A DNA stretch of 64,000 nucleotides from Acholoe squamosa (Eukaryota; Annelida; Polychaeta; Phyllodocida; Polynoidae). How positions within the stretch are numbered: position 1 is the stretch's first letter; each line of letters opens with the position of its first letter. A program made the translations under genes and the position numbers. The notes below the pieces were generated by a model. That model was not told where the DNA came from. It saw only the letters and a list, made by a program, of their open reading frames with translations, and ran no database searches. This document shows positions 26,163 to 37,760 of the stretch, piece after piece. The stretch lies in NCBI GenBank assembly GCA_949317995.1, contig OX439047.1, positions 792,501-856,500 on the forward strand. The letters are read 5' to 3'.

Positions 26163-26399
26163 TGTACACCACTGTCTAAGTCCCTGTATCTACATCTAAG
26201 GTCACTCCCATGACGGCCGCCCGGCTTACTGAGATATACAAATATCAGTCTTATGTACATAACATGTACCCATGTCATAGCTAGGTAAGGAAGGCTATGC
26301 TGCTCCTGAATGAAGTGGCACTTGTAGATTATAGGTATATATAGTTTACTAGCAGTGCTTTTTACATACAGGCCTATATGCCAGTACCCAGTGTTATCA

Positions 26400-26960
26400 G
26401 ACTCCTGCCACAACTCTACATGGGTCCTGATAGTATCTTGTCTTACCCAGACTCATGCAACAATTTGTTAAATGTCCTGATGGTACCTAGTCCTACCCAG
26501 ACTCCTGCCACAACTAAGTAAGAGCCCTGATGGTTTCAAGCCCTTCCTAGACGCCTTCCACAACTAAGTAAGGGTACTGATGGTACCTACTCCTGCCCCG
26601 ACTCCTGCCTCAACTAGGTAAGGGTCCTGATGGTACCTAGTCCTACCCAGACTCATTCAACAATTTGGTAAATGTCCTGATGGTACCTGGTCCTACCCTG
26701 ACTCCTGTCACAACCAGATAAGGGTTCCGGTGGTACCTAGTCCTGCCCCGACTCCTGTCACAACTAGGCAAGGATCCTGATGGTTCCGTCTCTTAACCAG
26801 GCTCCTGCCACAACTAGCTGAGGGTCCTGATGGTACCTTGCCCTACCTAGATTCCTGCCACAACTAGGTAAGGGTCCTGGTGGTACCTAGTTTTAACCAA
26901 ACTCCTGTCACAACTAGGGAATTGTTCAGATGCTAGTCTGTCCCTACCTTGAGTCAGGTA
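26400..26960. repeat. diverged 50-bp minisatellite, about 11 units
   Basis: The unit is CTCCTGCCACAACTAGGTAA + GGGTCCTGATGGTACCTAGT + CCTACCCAGA. Units differ at many sites, so this is an old array. Confidence 0.93.
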
Positions 26961-27865
26961 ACACAGTTGTAGGTAAATAACTAACCACTAGGTTTTTATT
27001 TGTTTAACATCAGAAAGGTGAGTTTGTCATCACAATGTGCACCTAAATGTAAACACAGAGTACAATATCACAACTGGGTGGTGCTTGTGGTTTTAATATG
27101 GGGTGTCTGTATAAGTACCGCACAGTCATACCCTCACGACAAGGTCAAATGTAGCAAGTTTGAAAATAATGTGGGCGTATTCATGTTTTCAATGGGTATT
27201 GTAGCATATTTAATTCATTTCTCCTGCATTAAAACATACCCAATTATAGAATGTATTATTTCTACATACATTATTCAAAGGCCTCATTGTGCATGTAAAT
27301 ATATGACAATGTACCCGTATCCCTGGCTCACCTATAAGTGCCTCTAGTGGATTAGAGCCGCCATCAAACCATTGACTTAAATTTAGATTTGCAACAGACC
27401 ATGCAGTTTTCTCCGTGAAATTTCATTTTTTTTTTTCACCATAATGCACCAAAAGAAGTGCTGGCGAGTGAGTCCGCTCATCAGAACTTCAGTGAAGCAT
27501 CATACTGAACCTCTGTGTTATATCAACTCAGGTCGGTGTGATCCTGGGCTAATACACCCCACAGGGTCAGTCAAATCACTTTGATTGAGATAAATTTGCA
27601 TTTGGTGGTCGTCATACCAAAAACTTTTGACCCCTCCTGGCTCCTTGGGGGCACCAAACTTTTCACCCCTCTTGAGGGGCTGTAAAAAAATTAAGTGTCA
27701 TTTTAGCAACAAAAAAACAGCGCACTACCATAAATCAAAGAGGGTTGCAAACACTCTCTCGGTCTATTGATGGTAGGGGGGACACAAAAGAATTTGAACG
27801 CCGTTGTATTTTTGTTCATAGAATCCTGCTACACCTGCTAACTTACCCTCCTGTGACCCATTCAG
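26961..27865. other. no gene seen; fragments of two repeat families
   Basis: Near 27435-27505 is a fragment of the CCCTTTAA-family hairpin (AAGAAGTGCTGGCGAG...). At 27580-27800 there are G/C-run blocks (ACTTTTGACCCCTCC, ACCCCTCTTGAGGGG) related to the GGAGTGATCATT elements. The 115-aa frame at 27000-27347 has no recognisable features. Confidence 0.45.
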
Positions 27866-29372
27866 GACTTTAACCCTTTAAAGACCACTTATGTAGAAGT
27901 AGATTGGTGCTACACCTGCTAACTTTAACCCTTTAAAGACCACTTATGTAGAAGTAGATTGGTGCTACACCTGCTAACTTACCCTCCTGTGACCCATTCA
28001 GGACATTAACCCTTTAAAGACCGCTTATGTAAAAGTAGATTGGTGCAACACCTGCTAACTTACCGTCCTGTGAACCAATCAGGACATTAACCCTTTAAAG
28101 ACCGCTTATGTAGAAGTAGATTGGTGCAACACCTGCTAACTTACCGTCCTGTGAACCAATCAGGACATTAACCCTTTAAAGACCACTTATGTAGAAGTAG
28201 ATTGGTGCTACACCTGCTAACTTACCCTCCTGTGAACCAATCAGGACATTAACCCTTTAAAGACCGCTTATGTAGAAGTAGATTGGTGCTACACCTGCTA
28301 ACTTTAACCCTTTAAAGACCGCTTATGTAGAAGTAGATTGGTGCTACACCTGCTAACTTACCGTCCTGTGACCCATTCAGGACATTAACCCTTTAAAGAC
28401 CACTTATGTAGAAGTAGATTGGTGCTACACCTGCTAACTTACCCTCCTGTGACCCATTCAGGACATTAACCCTTTAAAGACCGCTTATGTAGAAGTAGAT
28501 TGGTGCAACACCTGCTAACTTACCGTCCTGTGACCCATTCAGGACATTAACCCTTTAAAGACCACTTATGTAGGAGTAGATTGGTGCAACACCTGCTAAC
28601 TTTAACCCTTTAAAGACCACTTATGTAGAAGTAGATTGGTGCTACACCTGCTAACTTAGTCTCCTGTGACCCAATCAGGACATTAACCCTTTAAAGACCA
28701 CTTATGTAGAAGTAGATTGGTGCTACACCTGCTAACTTTAACCCTTTAAAGACCGCTTATGTAGGAGTAGATTGGTGCTACACCTGCTAACTTTAACCCT
28801 TTAAAGACCACTTATGTAGAAGTAGATTGGTGCTACACCTGCTAGCTTACCGTCCTGTGAACCATTCAGGACATTAACCCTTTAAAGACCACTTATGTAG
28901 GAGTAGATTGGTGCTACACCTGCTAACCTTAACCCTTTAAAGACCACTTATGTAGAAGTAGATTGGTGCTACACCTGCTAACTTTAACCCTTTAAAGACC
29001 ACTTATGTAGGAGTAGATTGGTGCTACACCTGCTAACTTTAACCCTTTAAAGACCACTTATGTAGAAGTAGATTGGTGCTATAACTGGTAACTTAGTCTC
29101 CTGTGACCCATTCAGGACATTAACCCTTTAAAGACCGCTTATGTAGGAGTAGATTGGTGCTACACCTGCTAACTTTAACCCTTTAAAGACCACTTATGTA
29201 GGAGTAGATTGGTGCTACACCTGCTAACTTTAACCCTTTAAAGACCACTTATGTAGGAGTAGATTGGTGCTACACCTGCTAACTTTAACCCTTTAAAGAC
29301 CACTTATGTAGGAGTAGATTGGTGCTACACCTGCTAACTTTAACCCTTTAAAGACCACTTATGTAGGAGTAG
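27866..29372. repeat. 55/81-bp composite minisatellite built on a MITE terminus
   Basis: The short unit is TTAACCCTTTAAAGACCACT + TATGTAGAAGTAGATTGGTG + CTACACCTGCTAACT (55 bp). The long unit adds TACCCTCCTGTGACCCATTC + AGGACA. Both types are intermixed. Each unit starts with the TTAA-CCCTTTAA end of the hairpin MITE family, and the last unit (from about 29341) reads straight into a MITE body at 29380. Confidence 0.95.
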
Positions 29373-29835
29373 ATTGGTGCATCATGCCGACCATATTGGA
29401 GTGTGCTAACTCTGAAATGTATGATACATGAATGCAGCCCTGGCTAGGTTCTTGTCAGGGTTGCATTGATGCATCATGACCACCAATGGGCATGATGCAT
29501 AATGCAGCTGTGTTGAGTTACTCACTAGGTCTGCATTGATGCATCATGACCACCATTGGGCATGATGCATTAATGCAGCTGTGTTGAGTTACTCACTAGG
29601 TCTGCATTAATGCATCATGACCACCAATGGGCATGATGCATTAATGCAGCTGTGTTGAGTTACTCACTAGGTCTGCATTGATGCATCATGACCACCATTG
29701 GGCATGATGCATTAATGCAGCTGTGTTGAGTTACTCACTAGGTCTGCATTGATGCATCATGACCACCATTGGGCATGATGCATTAATGCAGCTGTGTTGA
29801 GTTACTCACTAGGGCTGTATTGATGCATCGTGCAT
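29341..29835. mobile_element. CCCTTTAA-family MITE with an internal 71-bp tandem array
   Basis: It starts TTAACCCTTTAAAGACCACT (last minisatellite unit), then GGTGCATCATGCCGACC. A hairpin-rich section follows, in which CATCATGACCACCATTGGGC + ATGATGCATTAATGCAG + CTGTGTTGAGTTACTCAC recurs five times. The right terminus is not recognisable. Confidence 0.65.
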
Positions 29836-30504
29836 TTATTCACTCTCAGCCTGAATGGAGTTCAAAGATTACTCGGTGGTATTACCGTGTGGTTTATTCT
29901 AATATGCTGAGATGAGCGGGCTCCGTGTATCAAATATGTAGGGATAAGCAGGTCTTAGACAGGGGTTAGGGGATTTACAGTGATTTATAAAGACTGCGGC
30001 TGGATATTGATCACAGAGTACAATCTTAAGACAAATTTACCCTTTAAGTGCAGCTACCTAATACCTCGTGCAGCATATAAACCACCTTACATGCAAGGAG
30101 AGACCTCTGGGAGACATTAGAGAAGCAGCACAAGTAGTTTTATCTCTCTGAAATCTCTCACCACAGTCGGTGACCAGCGCAGCACTGGCGTATCATGCCA
30201 AACCTGCAATCCTGGCGAGTTACTTACCTGGATTGTTTTCATGCACCATGGCAACCCTACAGGCGACTGCATTCATGTAATATATATGGGAGACATTTCT
30301 ATACACCAGGTTATGTGATGTATTCAGAGTGAGATTCTTTTGTTCTAAGGTGTGACCATGGTTTAAAGAGAGGACACACACAGACTCTAAGTTTGACTTA
30401 TTAGAAAGGTAAATAGAAAACCGGTCATGGAATTCCTCCACCCTCAGCATGTCATGCCAGGAGTTAAACTAAACATTCTAATAAAGGATTGAAATACATG
30501 TGAG
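29836..30504. other. no gene seen
   Basis: A hairpin-MITE fragment near 30180-30260 (CCTGGCGAGTTACTTACC...). Otherwise no support for a gene. Confidence 0.45.
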
Positions 30505-30538
30505 TCATCTCTCTCTCTCTCTCCCACTCTGTGTGTGT

Positions 30539-30602
<64 letters not shown>

Positions 30603-30798
30603 ATCTCTGTCTCAGCCTTCCCCTTTCTCCTTCACTCTGTCTTTCTATCTTGCCTGCTTTTGACTCTCTCCCTCTCTATATCTCTGTCTGTCTGCCTGTC
30701 TGTCTCTCCCTCTGTCTGTCTGTTTCTCTCCTATTCCCACTCTGTCTGAATGTTTGTCTCTGTCTCAGTCTCTCTGTCTGTCTGTCTCTGTCTCTCTG

Positions 30799-30844
<46 letters not shown>

Positions 30845-30890
30845 TCTCTCTCTCACTCTGTCTCTCCCACTCTGTATGTCTGTCTCTACA
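30505..30890. repeat. (CT)n/(GT)n/CTGT microsatellite
   Basis: Pure GT run at about 30539-30571, pure CT at about 30571-30600, then mixed TCTGTCTG. All long Ser/Leu/Val/Cys frames here are artefacts. Confidence 0.97.
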
Positions 30891-31964
30891 ACCTAGTGAG
30901 ACCACAAAGGCTGTAGAATCAAATACTGCATTAGTTGTCTCTGTTCTCTTATTGAGGATGAACAGAGTGAATACACACCTCGTAAATAACTTAAATACAC
31001 TGAAATAGGGAACATCTTGGGCCGTGTGCAGTACTGCTATCAGACTCTGTATGGATGCCTACTAGGTCAGCCACTCTTTGACCTGATGCCGTGCGAGATA
31101 AGCAGTGATAAGTACCAGCATGATTGGTACCAGGTGTTACATGATGTAACCAAAACAACCATGAATGAATGGAATTAGCCGACAATATTGGTAGGCAATA
31201 TATCCCAGGTCAACCCTATAGACACCAACCGTCACTATACTCTGGTGCCCTGAGGCAAAAACCCTAAGGTTGGCCGTCAGGGTACTACTGTACAGGAAGC
31301 AGAAAAGCGTAGTGGTAGTTTACTATATTTAACTCCCACTATACCCCTGTTTCACATGAGGTCAGTCCCGCTTCCGGTGAGGCTTCCTGTTTACTTCTAT
31401 ATGTAAGGTCAGAGGGTGAACCTGCGTTTGCTGGTTCCCCCAATTTTCTACCTGTGCATTGGCACCCCAAGTTGACAAAGGAGACTTGGGACAAGAGCTG
31501 GTTACTGAGGTACCCCTCTTTGATCCTGGGCCCTTCACGGTTGGCAAAGGAGAGTTGGGACTAGAGCCTTCACTCCCTCTTACTACTACTATGCCTAGGA
31601 TTGCCTCTGCTTGGCGACAGTCTCTCACACTCTTCAATCCTTGGTGAAACCGTGCTGTTTCACTTGACAGGAACAGGAAATACTACTCACTCTTCAGGCA
31701 TAAGTTGCAAATATCTCATTCGAAACATATGTTTGGAGAGTGACAAGTGCAGCACCATTGTAGTGCTTACTAGTGCCACAACATAGCTCTAGGTATGAGT
31801 GTAGCCTCCTTATAAAATATGCATCATGTAGTTGGTGTAATGTCGGTGAGTGTTTTCACCTTCCGTGCGGGCTGTCCCATCATTTATTGACTGTTACATG
31901 CTAAGTTGGCAACACGCCAAGTTAACTATGCAGACTCAATAGGAGCAACATGCCTTAACCTGGC
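30891..31964. other. no confident gene
   Basis: About 31070-31210 shares blocks with 11335-11500 (AGATAAGCA.T, GGTACCAGGTGT, ATGAATG.GGAATTAG), an old dispersed repeat. Frames at 31362-31637 (minus) and 31459-31647 (plus) overlap each other and include a small internal duplication (GACAAAGGAGACTTGGGAC / GGCAAAGGAGAGTTGGGAC). Neither has a recognisable domain. Confidence 0.4.
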
Positions 31965-31989
31965 AACCCTTTAATGGTCGTTGATGCAG

Positions 31990-32650
31990 GAGTGAATCAA
32001 GTCTGACGAATAACATGTGAATTAAGTCTGACGAATAACATGTGAATCAAGTCTGACGAATAACATGTGAATTAAGTCTGACGAATAACATGTCAATCAA
32101 GTCTGACGAATAACATGTGAATCAAGTCTGACGAATAACATGTGAATCAAGTCTGACGAATAACATGTGAATCAAGTCTGACGAATAACATGTGAATCAA
32201 GTCTGACGAATAACATGTGAATTAAGTCTGACGAATAACATGTGAATCAAGTCTGACGAATAACATGTGAATCAAGTCTGACGAATAACATGTGAATTAA
32301 GTCTGACGAATAACATGTGAATCAAGTCTGACGAATAACATGTGAATCAAGTCTGACGAATAACATGTGAATCAAGTCTGACGAATAACATGTGAATCAA
32401 GTCTGACGAATAACATGTGAATTAAGTCTGACGAATAACATGTGAATTAAGTCTGACGAATAACATGTAAATCAAGTCTGACGAATAACATGTGAATTAA
32501 GTCTGACGAATAACATGTGAATCAAGTCTGACGAATAACATGTGAATTAAGTCTGACGAATAACATGTGAATTAAGTCTGACGAATAACATGTGAATTAA
32601 GTCTGACGAATAACATGTGAATTAAGTCTGACGAATAACATGTGAATGAT
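31990..32650. repeat. 25-bp minisatellite, about 26 units
   Basis: GAATCAAGTCTGACGAATAA + CATGT with a C/T polymorphism (GAATCAAG or GAATTAAG). Otherwise nearly invariant. Confidence 0.97.
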
Positions 32651-32859
32651 CGAAGGATTCACTTTCAACATAAAAAAAAAGTCAATCAGTCAGCATGATG
32701 CACCAATGAGGTGCTAGTTAGACTGCTCACCAGCACTTCATTGGTGCATCATGCCGACCATCTGGGGGTATAAATGTACACCCTGGAGGATTTGTAAGAT
32801 GTTTGCATCATGACGACAAATGGGCATGATTCATCAATGTATCAGCAGCCCTTAATTAA

Positions 32860-33190
32860 GGGCTGCTGATTGGTCATCATGATACATGGATGTAGCCCTG
32901 GTGAGTAACTGGCCAGGGTCATCATGATACATGGATGTAGCCCTGGTGAGTAACTCGCCAGGGTCATCATGATACATGGATGTAGCCCTGGTGAGTAACT
33001 CGCCAGGGTCATCATGATACATGGATGTAGCCCTGGTGAGTAACTCGCCAGGGTCATCATGATACATGGATGTAGCCCTGGTGAGTAACTCGCCAGGGTC
33101 ATCATGATACATGGATGTAGCCCTGGTGAGTAACTCGCCAGGGTCATCATGATACATGGATTTAGCCCTGGTGAGTAACTCGCCAGGGCC
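32860..33190. repeat. 45-bp minisatellite, 7 units
   Basis: CTGGTGAGTAACTCGCCAGG + GTCATCATGATACATGGATG + TAGCC. The unit contains the hairpin CCTGGTGAGT/ACTCGCCAGG of the MITE family. Since 45 is a multiple of three, two minus-strand frames stay open, which is not coding evidence. Confidence 0.96.
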
Positions 33191-33447
33191 AGATGGGAAG
33201 GTTATCATGTTCATCATCTAAATTAAAATGACCCAGACTACCCAGAATGACTCCCTATGGTATGAAGTGTCCTGTTGCTATGTTAAGGCATGTGGTCCAT
33301 GTAAAAATTTAGTGGTTGTATATTTCTAAAAAGTAAGAATAGAACTACTGTGAATTATATTTGACATATTAATGCAATATAGCATAAATATGACAGCCCA
33401 AGGTTTGTATATTGACGAATATTGCCTGACTGTGACTCGCTTACGAT

Positions 33448-33910
33448 GGAAAAATCAATGGATTCTTCTTTATTTTGAATATATAGGACATAATAAGCAT
33501 GGAGGGATCATATAAACTAACTAAGGATGTGTACGTTTTAATATTATAACATGACAAGCTTGGAATCAAGACAAAAACTGAGTGTAAACATAGGACTAGG
33601 ACCACAGGTTAGGATTTATTTACTTTCGCATTGGGTATCATCACCGTTCAGTGTGGCATAATGGCTAAGGCCTCCGCCTACCTTCACTGCGGCCGAGGTT
33701 CAATACTACTACGAGTTGGGATGATTTTTCACATTGAAACAATGACGAGACTGAATTTGTATGTCTCATCACTCTCCCAAAATATCCAACTTGACCTCGA
33801 AAAAGTATATCCAAAAATCCTGAAAATGAACATGTGCGTATATGCTCTGGTAAGGCACTGGTAGAGGACAGCATTTATAACAGTAAGGGAGGTGGCAGAA
33901 TAGTGGTATA
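33448..33910 (+). mobile_element. dispersed repeat with tRNA-like (SINE-like) core, copy 2
   Basis: Matches 5288-5755 throughout. The tRNA-like core is at about 33651-33720 (GGCATAATGGCTAAGGCC, then GAGGTTCAATACT as box B), followed by ACGAGTTGGGATGATTTTTC and ending CAGAATAGTGGTATA. This copy lacks the inverted arm that flanks copy 1. Confidence 0.7.
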
Positions 33911-34164
33911 ACAGGTGATAATGACACTACCGTAGTGTCGTGTTTGAGCGCCAGTATTTAAATAAACACCTGTCATATATTATAAGCACTGGGGGTAAGG
34001 TTGTATTGAAATATCTCTTAAGCACTAAAACTGGAGTTTGAATAAGCGCCTGTCTTGTGTAAGTGCCGGGGAAATTAGGTCGCCAAAATAAAGGTATTCT
34101 AGCACCTGTTTAAAACCACCAAAACCTTGAGGAGTATTGAGAAAATGAAACTTGACATTCCCAG

Positions 34165-34277
34165 AATGTAGCATGATGCACCAATGAAGTGTTAGAAAGC
34201 AGACTCATTGGTGCATCATGAGACCATGATGCACCAATGAAGTGTTAGAAAGCAGACTCATTGGTGCATCATGAGTC
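34165..34277. mobile_element. two tandem fragments of the hairpin MITE
   Basis: CATGATGCACCAATGAAGTG + TTAGAAAGCAGACTCATTGG is present twice in direct order (34171-34220, 34226-34275). Confidence 0.55.
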
Positions 34278-34298
34278 CATTTGCTCAGATCATCACCC

Positions 34299-35678
34299 GC
34301 AGGACACAATTTGCTACGTTGGACTATGCCCTGAGGGCATGCAGCGCCACCCCCATGGTGACGCGTATATTTTTGGGACTGCCGCACGGGATCGGGCATA
34401 TTGCCGGCCTTTATATATCAACAATTGACCACTTCTAGTGTATGCCCTGAGGGCATTGTGTATTGGTCCCTAAGGGCATATTCCTGTTCTTTTGAAGTTC
34501 TGAGATTAACCATAAGCACACACATGCCCTCAGGACAACACTAGCATTGTCTAGGCCACTATCCACACTACGATTGACCAAAGCATGCCCTTAGGGCATT
34601 ACTAGTTGGCCGAGAGACTTGTCTCCTCGGCCATATGTACATCATGTAGAAGGGGGACAGCAGGTCATGTCAAAAACAGCCAAAAGCCCTCTACTATAGA
34701 TCAGCTACTGAAATCAGTCAACCATGACGAAGACTGTGGTGTACCAGTGTACCAGTACCAGTGTTCCAGTGAATTGCTATTATTCCAGGTCATTCTGGAA
34801 CAGGCTGATAGCTTCCACACCCACTCTAGGCACCTCTAAGTACCTGTAGTCAATTGCTATTGTCCCAGGTCATCCAACAGCACCACAGCTCTGTCCCCTA
34901 GAGTCTCTGAGTGTTTGTTCAATCACTTCATAATTAGATGTCTCTACTACGATCTCTCGGCCATTACATCTGTGATGTACAATTCACTCTTAATAATGTC
35001 CTCAACCAAGCGTGATCTTGTGTATGAATACCCTTGGGGCATTACTTTGAAAACACAAAGCTACACCATCCTTTAATAGGTAGGGAATTTACCTGGGGAA
35101 TTTATAGAGAAGAGACAGTCCCTGGGGGCATCAGTGAGCACTAATGCCCTGAGGGCATTGATGATAAAAAAATGCCCTTGGGGCATAACAGTTGCATTAT
35201 TTTATAGCCTCAAGTCAAGAATATATCCTGATGATGAAAAAAAAAATCCTGTATTAGGGGGCCTAGTCCAGATCAGGCCCTAAGGGCATCAATATTAGTG
35301 GTAGGCTATGCCCCAAGGGTATTATTAGTGATGCCAATGCCAGAGGCTAATTGACCAGTGCATGTCCTCAGGGCAGCACAAGCACAATCTATGCCCTCAA
35401 GGCATGTCCCTTTCTTCTAAGTTATTAAATACTAATTCAGTGCATCAGGGCTCCCTTGACATGCCCTGAGGGCATAGCTAGGTCTATGCGCTGTAGGAGA
35501 TGTCATTATAGCCTACAAGATCCCAGTACCTATGCCCCGGGGGCATGCATTCTCCTCTACCTCCTTCCCATGCCAAGTGTCGGAAGGTACTTCTGTCCGG
35601 GGAAATGTATGCGCCACTCTCATGCGGCGCGGCAGTATGTCCTTAGGGCATAAACCAACGTAGCAAGTTGTATCCTGC
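34299..35678. mobile_element. 1380-bp TIR element rich in ATGCCCTNAGGGCAT palindromes, copy 2 (inverted)
   Basis: The left TIR GCAGGACACAATTTGCTACG and right TIR CGTAGCAAGTTGTATCCTGC match copy 1 (25280-26162), and the internal order is reversed relative to it. More than a dozen TGCCCTNAGGGCA sites or halves are visible, for example 34327-34341, 34443-34457, 34583-34600 and 35153-35170. Flanks share ATCACCC (left) and CTATCACCC (right), so the target duplication is uncertain. No transposase is encoded. Confidence 0.83.
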
Positions 35679-35795
35679 CTATCACCCAGTAGCACCAGTG
35701 GTGCCACCTTGTGAGTGGTTCTAAAAACAATCTTGAAGGGTCCCCATTCCTTACTAGCCTCAGACAATTATAGTTAGGAAATTATCACCTCAGTA

Positions 35796-35906
35796 CAACA
35801 AGGTTGTAACTGCATCTTGGTCAACAAGCTAAAAGGTACCTCCATCAGGTGTCTCATAGAGGCACCTTTTTACATTGTTGACCCAGATGCAGTTACAAAC
35901 TTGTTC
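35796..35906. repeat. foldback element, about 47-bp arms
   Basis: GTTGTAACTGCATCTTGGTC...AAAAGGTACCTC (35796-35842) is inverted at GAGGCACCTTTTTAC...GATGCAGTTACAAAC (35859-35906), with a loop of about 16 bp. Confidence 0.85.
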
Positions 35907-36008
35907 CATTGAAGTCACAAAATGATAAATATTCGAATCACTACATACTATTATGTTCACTTCAATGATTCAATTCTCATTGCTAACCCTTGTTTCATCT
36001 ACTTTCAG

Positions 36009-36131
36009 AATAGCGCAGTAAGAAAACTCCTTTCAACAAATCCACTCAAACCAGTCAAACCTCCACCGGCAGCCATTTTCCAAGATGGCAGTGAGCATGG
36101 AGTCACACCAGCCTCGTATGACGATGGATAA
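36009..36131 (+). CDS. candidate 3'-terminal coding exon of a host gene
   Basis: A good splice acceptor (pyrimidine-rich CTTGTTTCATCTACTTTCAG ending at 36008) is followed by 40 open codons and a TAA at 36129-36131. The peptide starts NSAVRKLLSTNP, has a proline/lysine run (LKPVKPPPAAIF) and ends TPASYDDG. Its composition fits a cytoplasmic C-terminal tail, but I recognise no family and see no upstream exon. A competing frame from ATG 36085 to TGA 36393 (102 aa) overlaps it. That frame has a stop shortly after the acceptor, so it would need its own start. At most one of the two is real. If the exon is real, the gene lies on the plus strand to the left, with introns across the repeats. Confidence 0.3.
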   Translation, partial: NSAVRKLLSTNPLKPVKPPPAAIFQDGSEHGVTPASYDDG

Positions 36132-36473
36132 CATCATTCAGGACATGATGATGACGGGACGTTCGGCGCTGTCACCTACCAGCCATAAGGATGTGACGGA
36201 TGGGCAGTACCTTACTGTAGGCTCCACCAAGGACTGCCCCGCAAGGATAAATACAATTCTCGATTGTCTCAATATGCCAACCGGCGAGTCACTCAAGTCA
36301 CGTGACTCCAACTCTTATGTCATCTCGCGTGGCTTTGGTATGACGTCATTTGTGTACTTAGCCATGAACGACAATGGGAAAAGTGGGAAATGATGACATT
36401 CTTGTGGATGATCTTATCAATGAGACTTATTGTTTACTGATGGTTGGATCTATGAGTGTAAGTTAATTCAGCC

Positions 36474-36764
36474 TTTCATGGCTGCTGATGCAGGAGATGT
36501 ACCAATGACGAGCTGGTAAGTCTGCTAGCCAGCACTTCATTGGAGCATCATGCAGACCCTACGCGGGAGCTTCAACCCTGTAGGTTTCGCATGATGCTTT
36601 AATGAGTCCCTGGTGAGTGACTCACCAAGGCTGCATTCATGCATCATGATAAATGATGGGCATGATGCATTCATGCATCATGATAAATGATGGACATGAT
36701 GCATTCATGCATCATGATAAATGATGGGCATGATGCATTCATGCATCAGCAGCCTTTAAAGGGA
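36474..36764. mobile_element. CCCTTTAA-family MITE
   Basis: The left end CCTTTCATGGCTGCTGATGC and right end GCATCAGCAGCCTTTAAAGG are inverted copies. Near the right side a 34-bp unit (ATGATAAATGATGGGCATGA + TGCATTCATGCATC) is repeated three times. The TTAA flanks have decayed. Confidence 0.68.
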
Positions 36765-36999
36765 TAAATGGACAGTGGGGGTGAGCTGGACTGCAGTCTG
36801 TACTGAGCAGCATGAGCAATCTTCATACATAATTATTCTGTATGACTGTAAATCACTGCCAACATGTGTGGTATCAACCACTACGTTTTACACCATGGCA
36901 GCGGGAGCACCTTAAAGGGGGGCTGGCATGGACATGACATTTTAATGTGGGCATGCATTACCATGCCAGGGCCCCTTTAACAAACTGTAGCTAAAAAAT

Positions 37000-37192
37000 A
37001 AAAACAAGATGGCGTCTTATAAACCATCACAGACTGTAGTCAGCCATATTAAATACCCCCTGGTGGTTGTGAATAAAAACAATATGGCGTCTTATAAACC
37101 GTCACAGACTGTAGTCACGCAGAGTAAATACCCCTGGTGGTTGTGATTAAGAACAAGATGGCGTCTTATACACCGTCACAGACTTTAGTCAT
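37000..37192. repeat. 74-75-bp tandem repeat, 3 units
   Basis: AACAAGATGGCGTCTTATAA + ACC.TCACAGACTGTAGTCA recurs at 37005, 37080 and 37154, separated by AAATACCCC.TGGTGGTTGT. Confidence 0.9.
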
Positions 37193-37657
37193 GCTGTAGC
37201 ACCTCCTGGGTATGCTGATAAGGACTACCCTTATTGTCATATTTACAATGGAGGGAGGTTAATGGAGGATCAACTGTCCCATATTTATGGAGATTAATTG
37301 TATAAATATAATGATAAGATATATGTATTCACAGGATATAAACTTGTGGCTAGGCTGAGATTGAAATTTATTGTGATTTCCTATATTTATGTGTTGATTT
37401 TCTCTGTATGTTGATATGACAAATTGTTGATATGTAATACCTTCAATATAAGGTCCAACTTGTGTTTAACTGTAGCTGTACCCTTTACACACACAAGCCA
37501 ATATAGATTTTGGTCATTTTAGTACAACCGTATCAGTGCCCGAATTAAGATAAGTGCCAGATAAGTGTCGTATGAAACTTTTAACACAAATATATTACCC
37601 GTGAGTTGCAGCCTGCCTTGCCTGGCTTCAGACTCTATTTAATCCATTCTTACAATT
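37193..37657. other. no gene seen
   Basis: AT-rich, no supported feature. Confidence 0.5.
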
Positions 37658-37760
37658 ATAACCCTTTAATGATGCACTAATGCATCGATGTATCATGCTC
37701 ATTGGTGCATCATGACCACCTATTGGCATGATGCACTCCTGTAACAGTGTCCATTGGTGG
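37658..37760. mobile_element. left end of a CCCTTTAA-family MITE
   Basis: ATAACCCTTTAATGATGCAC begins it and CATTGGTGCATCATGACCAC follows. No right end. Confidence 0.5.

Larger units (their letters stand above)
31965..33190. mobile_element. CCCTTTAA-family MITE inflated by two internal minisatellites
   Basis: The left end ACCCTTTAATGGTCGTTGAT (from 31965) leads into a 25-bp array. After it come the GATGCACCAATGAGGTGC...ACTTCATTGGTGCATCATG hairpin (about 32697-32755), an inverted CAGCAGCCCTTAATTAAGGG motif near 32843, and a 45-bp array of the GTAGCCCTGGTGAGTAACTC hairpin unit. The right terminus is not clear. Confidence 0.62.

Noticed and set aside
30500-30916. 138-aa hydrophobic Ser/Leu/Cys frame resembling a membrane protein
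   Set aside because: Pure CT/GT microsatellite; alternative frames are equally open.
31362-31647. Overlapping frames on both strands near 31.5 kb
   Set aside because: Mutually exclusive, no recognised domain, and the sequence contains a small internal duplication.
32842-33217. Two overlapping minus-strand frames of 102 and 121 aa
   Set aside because: 45-bp unit artefact inside a MITE.
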